A stretch of DNA of 35,276 bases, from assembly GCA_030838445.1 (NCBI GenBank), contig JAUZFQ010000066.1, positions 1 through 35,276 on the forward strand, given 5' to 3'. Position numbers and translations under genes: made by a program. Source of the stretch: Pyrinomonadaceae bacterium (GTDB lineage: Bacteria > Acidobacteriota > Blastocatellia > Pyrinomonadales > Pyrinomonadaceae). The first letter of the stretch is position 1. Every line of letters starts with the position of its first letter. Shown piece by piece: positions 13,144-20,793 of the stretch. The notes under the pieces are model-generated. The model was not told the origin of the DNA and ran no database searches. It was given only the letters and a program-made list of their open reading frames with translations.

Positions 13144-15192
13144 TCAAGGGCGCAGGCGCACGCGATAGATCGTGTAGAGGCCGACGCGCACGCCCGCGTC
13201 GCGCTCGTACCAGCGTTCGAGTTGCGTGAGATCGTGCGGGCGTTCCGGCGATGCGACGACGTAGGAGAGCAAGGGGCGCGCGGCCTCTGCGCGCGTGAAC
13301 GCGGCGACGTAAGCGGCGTAAGCGCGCGCCTGCGCGTCGAACTCTGCGTCGGTCAGAGGCGCGTGCTCGGTCGTCAGTCGCGGCAGCACGCGCTCCGCGC
13401 CGAAGAGCATGTATGCGAGGTTCGGATTCGAGTCGAGGTAGGCGCGAAAGTTTTCCGGCGCGACGCCCGTGTAATACAGAAATTGAAACAGGCGTTCCCG
13501 GTGCGCGTCGGCATCGAGTCCGGAGTTGACGTGCATGTGCGGCGACCAGAGGACGGCCGTGTGCGGCGCGACGGCGGGCAGATTGTCGGCCAGCATGAAA
13601 CTCGTCGCGAGGACGACGGGGCGGGCGTTCAACGTTTCGCCCGCGCCCGACCCACGCGACTCGTCCGCACTTGCCTCGGCTGGTTTGCCCGCGCTTGTCT
13701 CAGTTGGTTCGCCCGCGCGCATCATCTCGGCCAGACGCTTGGAGACGCGCGCCTGTTCGTCGCGCGCGCGGTTGACGGGCGCGAAGCGGCGCGTCGTGGC
13801 AACCAACTCGAACGCCGCCCAGACGTAAGCCGCGAGCGCGACGCAGAGGAACGCGCGCGCGGCAGTGCGCTGTGACAGCGACGCAGGACGGCGGCGCGTC
13901 GTCTGTTCGTTATCATCTCGCTCGCGCCCGTCGCTTTCGTCTCGCCGTCGGATGGAGAGCGCGACGGCGAGCGTTAGCGCGAGGAGCGCGAGATAGTTCA
14001 AGACGTAATCCGCGTAGTGGACGGGTTGGAGCGACCGCCCGGTGACGATCTGTTGGTTGAAGACGACGAACGGCGTGATGGCGAACGACGCGGCGAAGAT
14101 AAACGGCGCGGCGCGCGCGTCGAGCCGCCTGCGCCACAGGCCGTAGGCGAGCACGGCGAGCGCGACGAGCACGACGAGTTCCGGCACGCGCGAGAGATCG
14201 GGCGCATGCGTGAACTTCAACGCCTGCACCTTGTCCATCGTCGCGGCGCGGCGCGCGAGCAACACGGCGTAGGGCACGAGCGACGCGCAGGCGAGCGCGG
14301 CCGTGGTGAGAAAAACTTTCGCGGCGTGCGTTGGGTTGCCGTGCGCTGCTTCGTCGTGCGATGAGTTGCCGCGCGTCTCGTTGGCGTGCGTTGCGTTGTC
14401 GCGCGTTGAGTCGTCGTGCATTGCATCGTCGTGAGTTTGGTCGTCGTTCCCACGACGCGCGATGAGCCGGAGCAGGGCGAGGCAGGCGAGCCATGCGGCG
14501 GCGGTTGTCCAGAGGTAAAAGTAGGAGTAGACGAGCAGGGCAAACGTCGCGCCCGCGGCGACGGCGTAGGACAAGGCCGCGCGCCGCGACGCTTGAGCAG
14601 CGAGAGCGCGCCAGACGAGCGCGCAGAAGACAAAGAGTAAGGGGAAGGGCAGGGCGGGCACGTAGCGGCGCAGGAACGGCAGGTAAGCGTGAGAGGCGCG
14701 CAAGCCGAGGAGCGGCGCGAGACTCGCACCGCCCGATGCGAGCGCGCCGAGGCACAGGATGATGATCGCGCCGCACGCCGCGAGTCGCGCGTCGGCGAGC
14801 AAGAGCGCGAGCAACCAGAAGAGCGCGAGCGTGGCGGCGAAGGCGACGAGCGGAGTGAGTGCGATGAAGACGTTGGAAGCGTCGAGCGAGAGAGCGCGTG
14901 CGGGCAGCGCGAGCGCGTAAGCGGGGACGAACTGGATCGAGAAGAGCGACTCGGAGAGCGGCGCGTCGGCCGTGTGATCGAGTCCGGCGTAGGGGTCGTT
15001 CAGGCGCGGGCGTCCCGCGATGAGCGCGGCGAGATAGGCGGCATAGGCCGTCTCGTCGCCGTCGAAAGAGGCATATGCGCCCTGCCAGTCGCCGCCGCGC
15101 GTGTACCACAGGTGCGCTTGCGGGAGCAGGGCGAGCAGCGTCATGGCGACGGCGGCCAGCACGCCGGGATGCCAGCGAAAGTTTCTACGCAT
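13144..15192 (-). CDS. Polytopic membrane protein, possible GT-C glycosyltransferase (paralogue 2)
   Basis: A 682-aa paralogue of the next gene downstream, sharing helix 1 and LLPQAHLWYTRGGDWQG, DETAYAAY, GRPRLNDPYAGLD, ESLFSIQFVPAY, LPFLRRYVPALPF, FNQQIVTGRSLQPVHY, FLYYTGVAPENF and the C-terminal ERWYERDAGVRV/YTIYRVRLRP. The conserved acidic residues in the first outside loop and the QPxHY loop are candidates for the active site. Two hydrophilic insertions distinguish it: eight pentapeptide repeats (14326-14445) and a GEPTETSA/GKPAEASA linker (about 13660-13725). The start codon lies within a 14-bp tandem duplication, and a minus-strand TATAAT at 15264-15259 may be its promoter. Role unknown; sugar or lipid transfer at the cell envelope is a guess. 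Confidence 0.85.
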   Translation of the reverse strand: MRRNFRWHPGVLAAVAMTLLALLPQAHLWYTRGGDWQGAYASFDGDETAYAAYLAALIAGRPRLNDPYAGLDHTADAPLSESLFSIQFVPAYALALPARALSLDASNVFIALTPLVAFAATLALFWLLALLLADARLAACGAIIILCLGALASGGASLAPLLGLRASHAYLPFLRRYVPALPFPLLFVFCALVWRALAAQASRRAALSYAVAAGATFALLVYSYFYLWTTAAAWLACLALLRLIARRGNDDQTHDDAMHDDSTRDNATHANETRGNSSHDEAAHGNPTHAAKVFLTTAALACASLVPYAVLLARRAATMDKVQALKFTHAPDLSRVPELVVLVALAVLAYGLWRRRLDARAAPFIFAASFAITPFVVFNQQIVTGRSLQPVHYADYVLNYLALLALTLAVALSIRRRDESDGRERDDNEQTTRRRPASLSQRTAARAFLCVALAAYVWAAFELVATTRRFAPVNRARDEQARVSKRLAEMMRAGEPTETSAGKPAEASADESRGSGAGETLNARPVVLATSFMLADNLPAVAPHTAVLWSPHMHVNSGLDADAHRERLFQFLYYTGVAPENFRAYLDSNPNLAYMLFGAERVLPRLTTEHAPLTDAEFDAQARAYAAYVAAFTRAEAARPLLSYVVASPERPHDLTQLERWYERDAGVRVGLYTIYRVRLRP
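14326..14445 (-). repeat. Eight in-frame 15-bp units encoding pentapeptides
   Basis: 120 bases form exactly eight 15-base units read on the minus strand: DDQTH, DDAMH, DDSTR, DNATH, ANETR, GNSSH, DEAAH, GNPTH. Every unit ends in CAC or CGC (His/Arg) and has an acidic or Asn residue at position 2. Paralogue 1 has no counterpart at this loop, so the array arose after the gene duplication. Confidence 0.92.
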
Positions 15193-15207
15193 CAGTTTCT
15201 ACGCATC
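15180..15207 (-). repeat. 14-bp tandem duplication over a start codon, with a 4-codon upstream frame
   Basis: AGTTTCTACGCATC occurs twice head to tail (15180-15193, 15194-15207). On the minus strand this gives two identical ATGCGTAGAAACT segments 14 bases apart. The upstream ATG (15206) opens M-R-R-N-stop, whose TGA overlaps the true start as TGATG. Confidence 0.85.
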
Positions 15208-15528
15208 GTCGGGCAGGGTCTCGCTTCCGAAGTGTCGGCTACGAACTCAAGGCGGGTGATTATAACTGCTCCCGGCGCACATGCGAGGGGCGGGCGCGTC
15301 CGTTGCGCGGCGACGCGTGAGAGTGCGCGCGTCACGCAGGATGAGGACACACGTTCGCGCACGAAGGTAAATGTTGACAAGAAGGGTGGCGCAAGCGAAG
15401 ATGCCGGACACCTCGCCGGTCTACAGCTTCAGTCGCGCCCTCGTCCGGTTTCTCCGGTTCGGCATAACCAGTCGCTCAAACACGAACGCCCCGCAACGCT
15501 AACTCTGACACAGATGAGGAGAAGGATG
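15193..15528. other. Divergent intergenic region
   Basis: 336 bases between paralogue 2 (minus) and a secreted unknown protein (plus). On the minus strand a perfect TATAAT lies at 15264-15259, with only CTCGCA at the -35 place. On the plus strand a perfect TTGACA is at 15374-15379 without a good -10. No gene, tRNA or repeat was found in the rest; frames reading through it from inside paralogue 2 are chance. Confidence 0.55.
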
Positions 15529-16932
15529 ATGAGAAAGCCGCTATTCCTTTGTTGCCTGCTCGTGCTGGCAAGCTTCTTCGACGCCGCCGGTCAAATAATC
15601 ACGCCCGTCTTTTCAGAGACGCAGGACAGAGCGAGCATCCAGTTTCCGAGGAGGAGGGGGCAGCGGGGTCAGCCGGTCACACCTAATCCGCCGACGACTA
15701 ATCCGCCGACAACTAATCCGGCTGAGAGTAATCCGGCCGCGAATGATCGGGCGGTGAATAATCCGCGGGCGGGCGCGTCGCGCGCGGGCGTGGTTGACGA
15801 CGGCTTTACGTGGTTCGAGGCGGTCAGCACAGAGGCGCTCGGCCAGAACAACATCCCATACAGCACGGGCTGGGTCTTGAAATCACACGTGCGAGTTTTG
15901 GGCGACTACCCGAACCGGAGCGCGATCAAACTCGTCGTCGCGCGCGCCGGGAAAGCCGTGGCGACGACGCGTTGCGAAGTTGACGTGTATCGCAAGGAGG
16001 GCAACGCGGTTGACGAAAGTTACATGTGGACGAACGAGTGCTGGCGCAAGGACACGGCGACTAAGGAGACCGGCAACTTCGACGTGCAGGTCTTCACCGT
16101 GAACGGCGACACGGATGAGGAAAAGCTCGCACGCACCTACAAGATCGAAGTGCGCGCGGCGAGTCGCGTGCCCGCAGGCCAGCAACCCGGCGAAGCCCCG
16201 CCGCACTATTACATCCCGCGCCACGCCGAAGCGCCCGTCAGTTTCATCTTCCTGCGCCCGACCGGCTACACCTCCTACTTCGAGTGGGGCAGCCGCCCGG
16301 AGCGTTCCGGCGCGAACCTCGTCGAACTACATTTCAGTCTCTCGCCGAGCGACATCGGCAAAGATTTGCCGCACGGCTACATGCGTTGTTCGGTTGACGG
16401 GAAGCGGCTTTCGATGCCCGGCCCGATGCCGTATGCTGATCAGGCGATCAGCAAGTACGAGCGCAATTTTCAGGTCATCCACACAGACCGCCTCGCCCCG
16501 CAGTACAAGCGCGGGACGGAGTATCGCGACGAGATCGGCTTCCGCATGGTGAAACTGAAAGCGCCGCTGACGTGGGGCGCGGTGCGCGACACGAACCGGC
16601 TCGCGCTCGAAGATTATCCGGGCAACTGGGAGTGCAGCTTGATGAACAACGGCGAAGTGTGGCGGACGTGGCGTTGGCGGATCGGCGCGGGCGGGACGCC
16701 CGAAATGCACCCCGAACAAAAAGGCAACGTCAACCTCTACTTCAACTCGTTCATCGTGGACATGGAGATTCCCGCGGGCGGCAGTCCGCTCGACAAGCGA
16801 CTCGTCCCCGAAGCGGCGGCGAAGGGTTTGTTCTACGGCCAGCCGTGGGCTTCCGCCGAGGGCAGGGCGATGGCCGCGCGGCTGCCGAGAAAGGGCAACC
16901 CGTACCCAGTCCCATCGAATCAGGTGAAGTGA
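15529..16932 (+). CDS. Secreted protein of unknown function
   Basis: A 467-aa protein with a clear signal peptide (MRKPLFLCCLLVLASFFDAAGQ). I chose the ATG at 15529, seven bases after AGGAG (15517-15521); ATGs at 15514 and 15526 overlap that site. After a short basic stretch comes an Asn-Pro rich pentapeptide array (15685-15774), then a region starting DDGFTWFEAVSTEAL with beta-type repeats (WVLKSHVRVLGDYP, NFDVQVFTVNGD, YKIEVRAASRVP) and a C-terminal part with YPGNWECSLMNNGEVWRTWRWRI, which reads like an Ig-like or jelly-roll surface. Conserved Trp, Tyr and paired Cys are present, but no catalytic motif. I do not recognise the family. It stands alone before a repeat and a promoter. Confidence 0.78.
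   Translation: MRKPLFLCCLLVLASFFDAAGQIITPVFSETQDRASIQFPRRRGQRGQPVTPNPPTTNPPTTNPAESNPAANDRAVNNPRAGASRAGVVDDGFTWFEAVSTEALGQNNIPYSTGWVLKSHVRVLGDYPNRSAIKLVVARAGKAVATTRCEVDVYRKEGNAVDESYMWTNECWRKDTATKETGNFDVQVFTVNGDTDEEKLARTYKIEVRAASRVPAGQQPGEAPPHYYIPRHAEAPVSFIFLRPTGYTSYFEWGSRPERSGANLVELHFSLSPSDIGKDLPHGYMRCSVDGKRLSMPGPMPYADQAISKYERNFQVIHTDRLAPQYKRGTEYRDEIGFRMVKLKAPLTWGAVRDTNRLALEDYPGNWECSLMNNGEVWRTWRWRIGAGGTPEMHPEQKGNVNLYFNSFIVDMEIPAGGSPLDKRLVPEAAAKGLFYGQPWASAEGRAMAARLPRKGNPYPVPSNQVK
15685..15774 (+). repeat. Six in-frame 15-bp units (NPPTT-type)
   Basis: Units encode NPPTT, NPPTT, NPAES, NPAAN, DRAVN, NPRAG; the first two differ at one base. They form a Pro/Asn-rich spacer just after the signal peptide. 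Confidence 0.9.
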
Positions 16933-16993
16933 ACTGCGCCCGTCGCCGTCCACAAACTTGATTGAGATTAAGAATCGGATCGAGTTTAAGTTT

Positions 16994-17100
16994 TCTCCGC
17001 GCCCGCGTTGCGTCGCTCTGCATCTCTGCGGTGAGTGTTAGTTGATCGAGCATTCATCGCCGCAGAGGCGCAGAGAGTTGTCGCAGCGCGGGCGCGGAGA
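16994..17100. repeat. Long imperfect inverted repeat
   Basis: The ends TCTCCGCGCCCGCG (16994-17007) and its exact complement (17087-17100) flank partly complementary words of the CTCTGCGG / CCGCAGAGGCGCAGAG type. Similar TCTCTGCG words occur in the family B repeats at 9270 and 23004. It lies between the secreted protein and the promoter of the MFS gene and may act as a terminator. Confidence 0.75.
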
Positions 17101-17101
17101 G

Positions 17102-17129
17102 TTTTACCCGAAAATATATCCGCTATAAT
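17102..17129 (+). promoter_or_regulatory. Promoter giving a leaderless or near-leaderless transcript
   Basis: A perfect TATAAT at 17124-17129 has TTTTAC (17102-17107) 16 bases upstream. The ATG at 17141 is only 11 bases after the -10 box, so transcription should begin within a few bases of the start codon, and no Shine-Dalgarno is present. Confidence 0.6.
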
Positions 17130-17140
17130 TCGTCCTCTTT

Positions 17141-19438
17141 ATGTCAACGACTGTTTACGAAGACGACACTGCCGCGCAACCTTCCGCGCGCCTCGCCGCG
17201 ACGTGCGCGTGCCTGTTGATGCTCGTCGCGCTGGTTGACTCGCAAGTCGTCGCCGCCATCACGCCGCAGATCGCCGCGGGACTCGGCAGCGCGAAGACGA
17301 GCGTGGCGGCGAGCGTGATGGTCTACGCTTTGGCAGCGGCGGCCGTTGCGCTCATACTCGGCCGCCGCGCGGGGCGCGTGAACCCGGTGCGCTGGCTGCC
17401 TGCGGCCGCCGGAATCTTCGTCGCGGCGAACGCGCTCGCGGCCTTCGCGCCACACGTCGCGCTCTTCTGGACGGCGCGCGCGCTCGCCGGACTCGCGGGC
17501 GGACTGGTGAGCGCGCTCGTCATCGCCGCGCTCGCAGACGCTTCGAGTTACGCGCGGCGCGGCAGGCAGATGAGCGGCGTGGCCGTCGCCTATTTTCTCG
17601 CGCCCGTGCTCGGCGTGCCCGTGGGCGCGTGGCTCGCGGGGCGTTTCGGCTGGCGCGTGGTCTTCGCCGCGTCGGCCGTGCTCGTCGCCGTCGCCGGTCT
17701 GCTCGTGCGACAGTTTCCCCTGCCGCGCGCGAACGAAACGACGGGCGACGAAGCGGCGACGGGGCGTGCGTCCTTGTGGCAACTGGCGATGCGTTCGCGT
17801 TCGACGCGGCGCGGCATCGTCAGCGCGTTCTTCATCTCCGGGGGCTTGGTCGGGCTGACGACTTACCTCGGCACTTGGCTCTCGGACGCGTTCCGCGCGG
17901 GCGCGCGCGAGGTCGGTTTGATCTACGCGCTGGCCGGGGCGGGCGCGGTCGCGGGCGGCGCGCTCGGCGGAGTGCTCGCAGACCGCTACGGCAAGCGGCG
18001 CGTCGCAATCGTCAGCAGCGCGTTGATGATCTTTCTGGTGCTCGTGCTGCCGACGTTCAGTTGGGGCGCGCGGCTCTGGGCGATCATCTGCGCGACGGCC
18101 TTTCTCGCCGCCTTGCGCGTCGCGCCGCTGCAAGCGCTCGTCACCGAACTCGTCGCCGCCTCTGAGCGCGCCACCTACGTCGCCCTGCGCAACGGCGCGT
18201 CGCAACTCGGCATCGCGCTCGCGGTCGCGGCGGGCGCGCGCCTCTACCCGCGCTACGGGCTGGCGGGCGTCGGCGCGATGTGCGCCGCCCTCACGCTCGG
18301 CGCGACGCTCAGCATGCGCAAACTCGCAGACCCGCACGACGACGCCAGGCAAGCACGCACAGGCGACGACCCCGCAACCATTGTTGATGAAAAAGACGCG
18401 AGCACAACTGCCGCAGTTGATGAACAAGACGGATGCACACCCGCCACGGTTGATGAAAAAGACGCGAGCACAGCCGCCGTGGTTGATGAGAAAGGCGCAC
18501 GCGCGCGTCGTCGTTTCAGCGGCCGGGGCATCGCGCGCAAACTCGCCGCCGTCGTCGTCGCGCTCGTCCTGCTCGTCACAGTCGGCTTTCCGTGGCTCTT
18601 GAGTTTCGCGATCACGAAGGCCGGGACGCGCCCCGACGAGCGCAGGCGCACCGACACGCCCGCAGACCACGGCGCGACCTTTGAAGCGGTTTCTTTCGCT
18701 TCGACTGACGGCAACACTCTCTCCGGTTGGTATCTCCCCGCGCGCTCTGGCGGCGGCGACGCGCAGCAGCGACGCGTGACGTTCGTCCTGACACACGGGC
18801 TGTTCCGCTCGCGCTACGAGATGCTCGAACGCGGCCTCGCACTCTGGCGCGAAGGCTACGGCGTCCTGCTCTACGATCTACGGCGGCACGGCGCGAGCGC
18901 GGCGGAGTTTTCCACCATCGGCTACGACGAGCGGCACGACGTGGCCGCCGCCTTCGCGTTCGTGCGCGCGCGCGAACCACAGAACCGCGTCGTGTTGATG
19001 GGCGTCTCGATGGGCGCGGCGGCGACGCTCTTGGCGGCCTCAGAGATTAGTGACGGGCAACTGCTCGGCGTCGTCGCAGAGTCGAGCTTCCTGTCGTTCT
19101 CCGACACGGTGCGCCACCACGTACGCCTGATCGGCCTCCCCACTTTTCCTTTCGCGACGCTCTTGATAAAGTTCACCTCGTGGCGTTTGAACTTCGCGGC
19201 GGACGACTACGATCTGCTGCGGGCGGTGGGCAGAATCTCGTGCCCCATCCTCTTCATCGGCGGCACGAAGGATGTGCGCATGCCGACGGCCACCGTGCTC
19301 GAACCGCTCTACGCGGCGGCGCAGAGCGCGGGCAAACGCAAGTTCATCGTCGAGGGTGCGACGCACGGTCACGCCTACGACGAGTCGCCGGAAAGTTACG
19401 TCAAAGCCGTGAATGAGTTTGTCGGGTCAATCGAATAA
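17141..19438 (+). CDS. MFS transporter fused to an alpha/beta hydrolase
   Basis: A 765-aa two-part protein. Residues about 15-395 are a 12-helix major facilitator of the drug-efflux (DHA1) kind: LVDSQVVAAITPQIAAGLG in helix 1, FWTARALAGLAGGLVSALVIAAL, PVGAWLAGRFGWRVVF, and the inter-domain loop ADRYGKRR (motif A copy). Residues 415-453 are a repeat linker of VDEKDAST units. A further hydrophobic helix at about 467-488 leads into a serine hydrolase domain: FVLTHGLFRSR (oxyanion loop), YGVLLYDLRRHG, GVSMGAAA with nucleophile Ser623, GGTKDVRMP (Asp) and GATHGHAYDE (His). The fusion suggests that a transported molecule is hydrolysed at the membrane, but the side and substrate are unknown. One uninterrupted frame with strong GC-type codon use argues against an artefact. 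Confidence 0.9.
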   Translation: MSTTVYEDDTAAQPSARLAATCACLLMLVALVDSQVVAAITPQIAAGLGSAKTSVAASVMVYALAAAAVALILGRRAGRVNPVRWLPAAAGIFVAANALAAFAPHVALFWTARALAGLAGGLVSALVIAALADASSYARRGRQMSGVAVAYFLAPVLGVPVGAWLAGRFGWRVVFAASAVLVAVAGLLVRQFPLPRANETTGDEAATGRASLWQLAMRSRSTRRGIVSAFFISGGLVGLTTYLGTWLSDAFRAGAREVGLIYALAGAGAVAGGALGGVLADRYGKRRVAIVSSALMIFLVLVLPTFSWGARLWAIICATAFLAALRVAPLQALVTELVAASERATYVALRNGASQLGIALAVAAGARLYPRYGLAGVGAMCAALTLGATLSMRKLADPHDDARQARTGDDPATIVDEKDASTTAAVDEQDGCTPATVDEKDASTAAVVDEKGARARRRFSGRGIARKLAAVVVALVLLVTVGFPWLLSFAITKAGTRPDERRRTDTPADHGATFEAVSFASTDGNTLSGWYLPARSGGGDAQQRRVTFVLTHGLFRSRYEMLERGLALWREGYGVLLYDLRRHGASAAEFSTIGYDERHDVAAAFAFVRAREPQNRVVLMGVSMGAAATLLAASEISDGQLLGVVAESSFLSFSDTVRHHVRLIGLPTFPFATLLIKFTSWRLNFAADDYDLLRAVGRISCPILFIGGTKDVRMPTATVLEPLYAAAQSAGKRKFIVEGATHGHAYDESPESYVKAVNEFVGSIE
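18383..18500 (+). repeat. In-frame 33-bp minisatellite between transporter and hydrolase
   Basis: Three full 33-base units start at 18383, 18416 and 18449, with a partial fourth at 18482. Each begins GTTGATGA(A/G) and encodes VDEKDASTxAA or VDEQDGCTPAT. Units 1 and 3 are the closest, so copies have been shuffled or homogenised. Confidence 0.9.
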
Positions 19439-19439
19439 A

Positions 19440-19480
19440 CGTGCGCGCCACGCCCTGAAACCGCGCGGGCGGCGCGCACG
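19440..19480 (+). terminator. Possible terminator after the MFS-hydrolase gene
   Basis: CGTGCGCGCC (19440-19449) pairs perfectly with 19471-19480; the loop is 21 bases and there is no T run. It starts right after the TAA stop (19436-19438). Confidence 0.45.
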
Positions 19481-19538
19481 TATCAACCTTATCCAAGCGG
19501 AAACCATTCACACTTTGACGAAAAGGAAATACAAAAAA

Positions 19539-20204
19539 ATGAACATGCTTCAAACCCGCCGCACGCTCGCACGCGCCGCGGCCTTCGCGTTCGCCGCCGG
19601 ACTGCTCGCGGGCGGCGCGTTCGTGCTCTTCGCCGGTCAAGACGCCTTCGCGCAGGAGGCCATGGCGCAGGAGAAGAAAGTTGACAAGCGCAAGTTGACG
19701 ACGATCCAGACGGCGAGTGTTGACGTGGGCAAAACGAAGCACGCCGTCGAGGTGCGCTATCTCGATCTGCCGTGGGGCAAGGCGACCTTCGGCTACATCG
19801 AGACCGGCGTTGACCCGCGCAACGGACAGTATTACGCGAAACGGACGTGGCCGATTGCGCACCTGCGGCTCGCCGCGCCCGCCAAGTATCAGGGCAAGAC
19901 GCTCGCCCCCGGCGACTACGCGATGATCATCACGCCGAAGAACCCGGAGACCAAAGCGGGCATGAAACTCTCGTTCGCCTCCTTCAAACCCGCCGAGGCG
20001 AACGGCACGTTCCTCGTCCCCGGCAACGTCTTCGTCGAGACGCCGAAGGACGCTGCGGTCGTCGCGGAAAAAGAGATCGCCTTCGCAGAGGGCGCACCGC
20101 TCGTCGATCAACTGTCAATCTGGACGGGCAAGGAAGGCAAGACCGTCTCGATCAAAATCCACTACGGCGACCGCACGCTGACAGAGAAACTCACGCTCCA
20201 GTAG
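19539..20204 (+). CDS. Exported DUF2911-like protein
   Basis: A 221-aa protein with an N-terminal export signal (basic TRRTLARAAAF, hydrophobic AFAAGLLAGGAFVLF, about 7-32) probably cut after AFA or AMA near 38-44. The mature part is beta-rich: VDVGKTKHAVEVRYLDLPWGKATFG, HLRLAAPAKYQGKTLAPGDYAMIITPK and VSIKIHYGDRTL. The block 'G-K-x-L-x-P-G-D-Y-x-M/L' resembles DUF2911 proteins (common as exported proteins in Acidobacteriota and Bacteroidota), but I could not confirm it. The start has AAGGA 11 bases upstream. The run of four genes from here to 22923 is close-spaced and may be one transcript. Note RR at 7-8, a weak hint of twin-arginine export. Confidence 0.72.
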   Translation: MNMLQTRRTLARAAAFAFAAGLLAGGAFVLFAGQDAFAQEAMAQEKKVDKRKLTTIQTASVDVGKTKHAVEVRYLDLPWGKATFGYIETGVDPRNGQYYAKRTWPIAHLRLAAPAKYQGKTLAPGDYAMIITPKNPETKAGMKLSFASFKPAEANGTFLVPGNVFVETPKDAAVVAEKEIAFAEGAPLVDQLSIWTGKEGKTVSIKIHYGDRTLTEKLTLQ

Positions 20205-20240
20205 ATCGCTTACGCGCGAGTTGCCGACAGGAGAATCAAC

Positions 20241-20777
20241 ATGAGTGAAAAGAACCCGGCGGAGGCGAGCATCAGTAGTAGCAGTAGCAGCACCGGCGTC
20301 GCCTCCGCCACGACGGCGGCGGCGACGGGCGCGAACGGCGCGAACAACGCCGCCGCGCCCGTCGCCGAACTACACGACGCGGCGGCCGACGCCGAAGGCG
20401 TCACGCTCGACAAAGAGCAGTTGATCCCGGTGGCGCAGGACGAGGCGACCAACTCCTACTCCATGCTCGAACCGCGCATGAAGAAGGTTTACGGCGCGTA
20501 CTACAAAGAGTTGTACTACACGCCGGAGCGACGCATCCTCGACCCGAAGGTGCAGGAGTTGATCTCAATCGCCGCCTCGCTCGTGGCGAAGTGCGACGGC
20601 TGCATTGACGGCCACATGAAAAAGGCGCTCGCCCTCGGCGTGACGAAGGAAGAGATCAGCGAGACGATCTGCATCGCCGCCGCCATCAACGCCGCCGCGA
20701 TGATTGACCTGAGCGACCGCACGGCCGCACGCCTCGGCCTGAACCATTTTCCGTCGAAGCCCGGCGAGAAGGGCTGA
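20241..20777 (+). CDS. Carboxymuconolactone decarboxylase/AhpD-like protein
   Basis: A 178-aa member of the CMD/AhpD superfamily. Residues 75-178 form the domain: ERRILDPKVQELISIAASLVAKCDGCIDGHMKKALALG, with the redox pair Cys118-x2-Cys121 and His125, the AhpD-type active site that reduces peroxidase partners or acts as a small thiol oxidoreductase. The C-terminal SETICIAAAINAAAMIDL helix is typical. The first 60 residues are unusual: Ser/Ala/Thr/Asn/Gly low complexity (a run of SSSSSS and GANGANNAAAP) with no signal peptide. AGGAG seven bases before the ATG marks the start. It precedes an esterase by 16 bases, so co-expression is likely. Confidence 0.88.
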   Translation: MSEKNPAEASISSSSSSTGVASATTAAATGANGANNAAAPVAELHDAAADAEGVTLDKEQLIPVAQDEATNSYSMLEPRMKKVYGAYYKELYYTPERRILDPKVQELISIAASLVAKCDGCIDGHMKKALALGVTKEEISETICIAAAINAAAMIDLSDRTAARLGLNHFPSKPGEKG

Positions 20778-20793
20778 CAGCGGAGGATTAGCA

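Noticed and set aside
15374-15403. Promoter of the secreted protein from TTGACA at 15374
   Set aside because: No acceptable -10 word at 15-19 bases downstream.
14689-15528. 280-residue N-terminal extension of the secreted protein
   Set aside because: It reads through the opposite strand of paralogue 2 and the intergenic gap; the signal peptide and AGGAG support the start at 15529.
17144-18796. 550-residue minus-strand frame opposite the MFS-hydrolase
   Set aside because: Arg/Ala/Glu/His-rich shadow product; the plus strand encodes a recognisable transporter and hydrolase.
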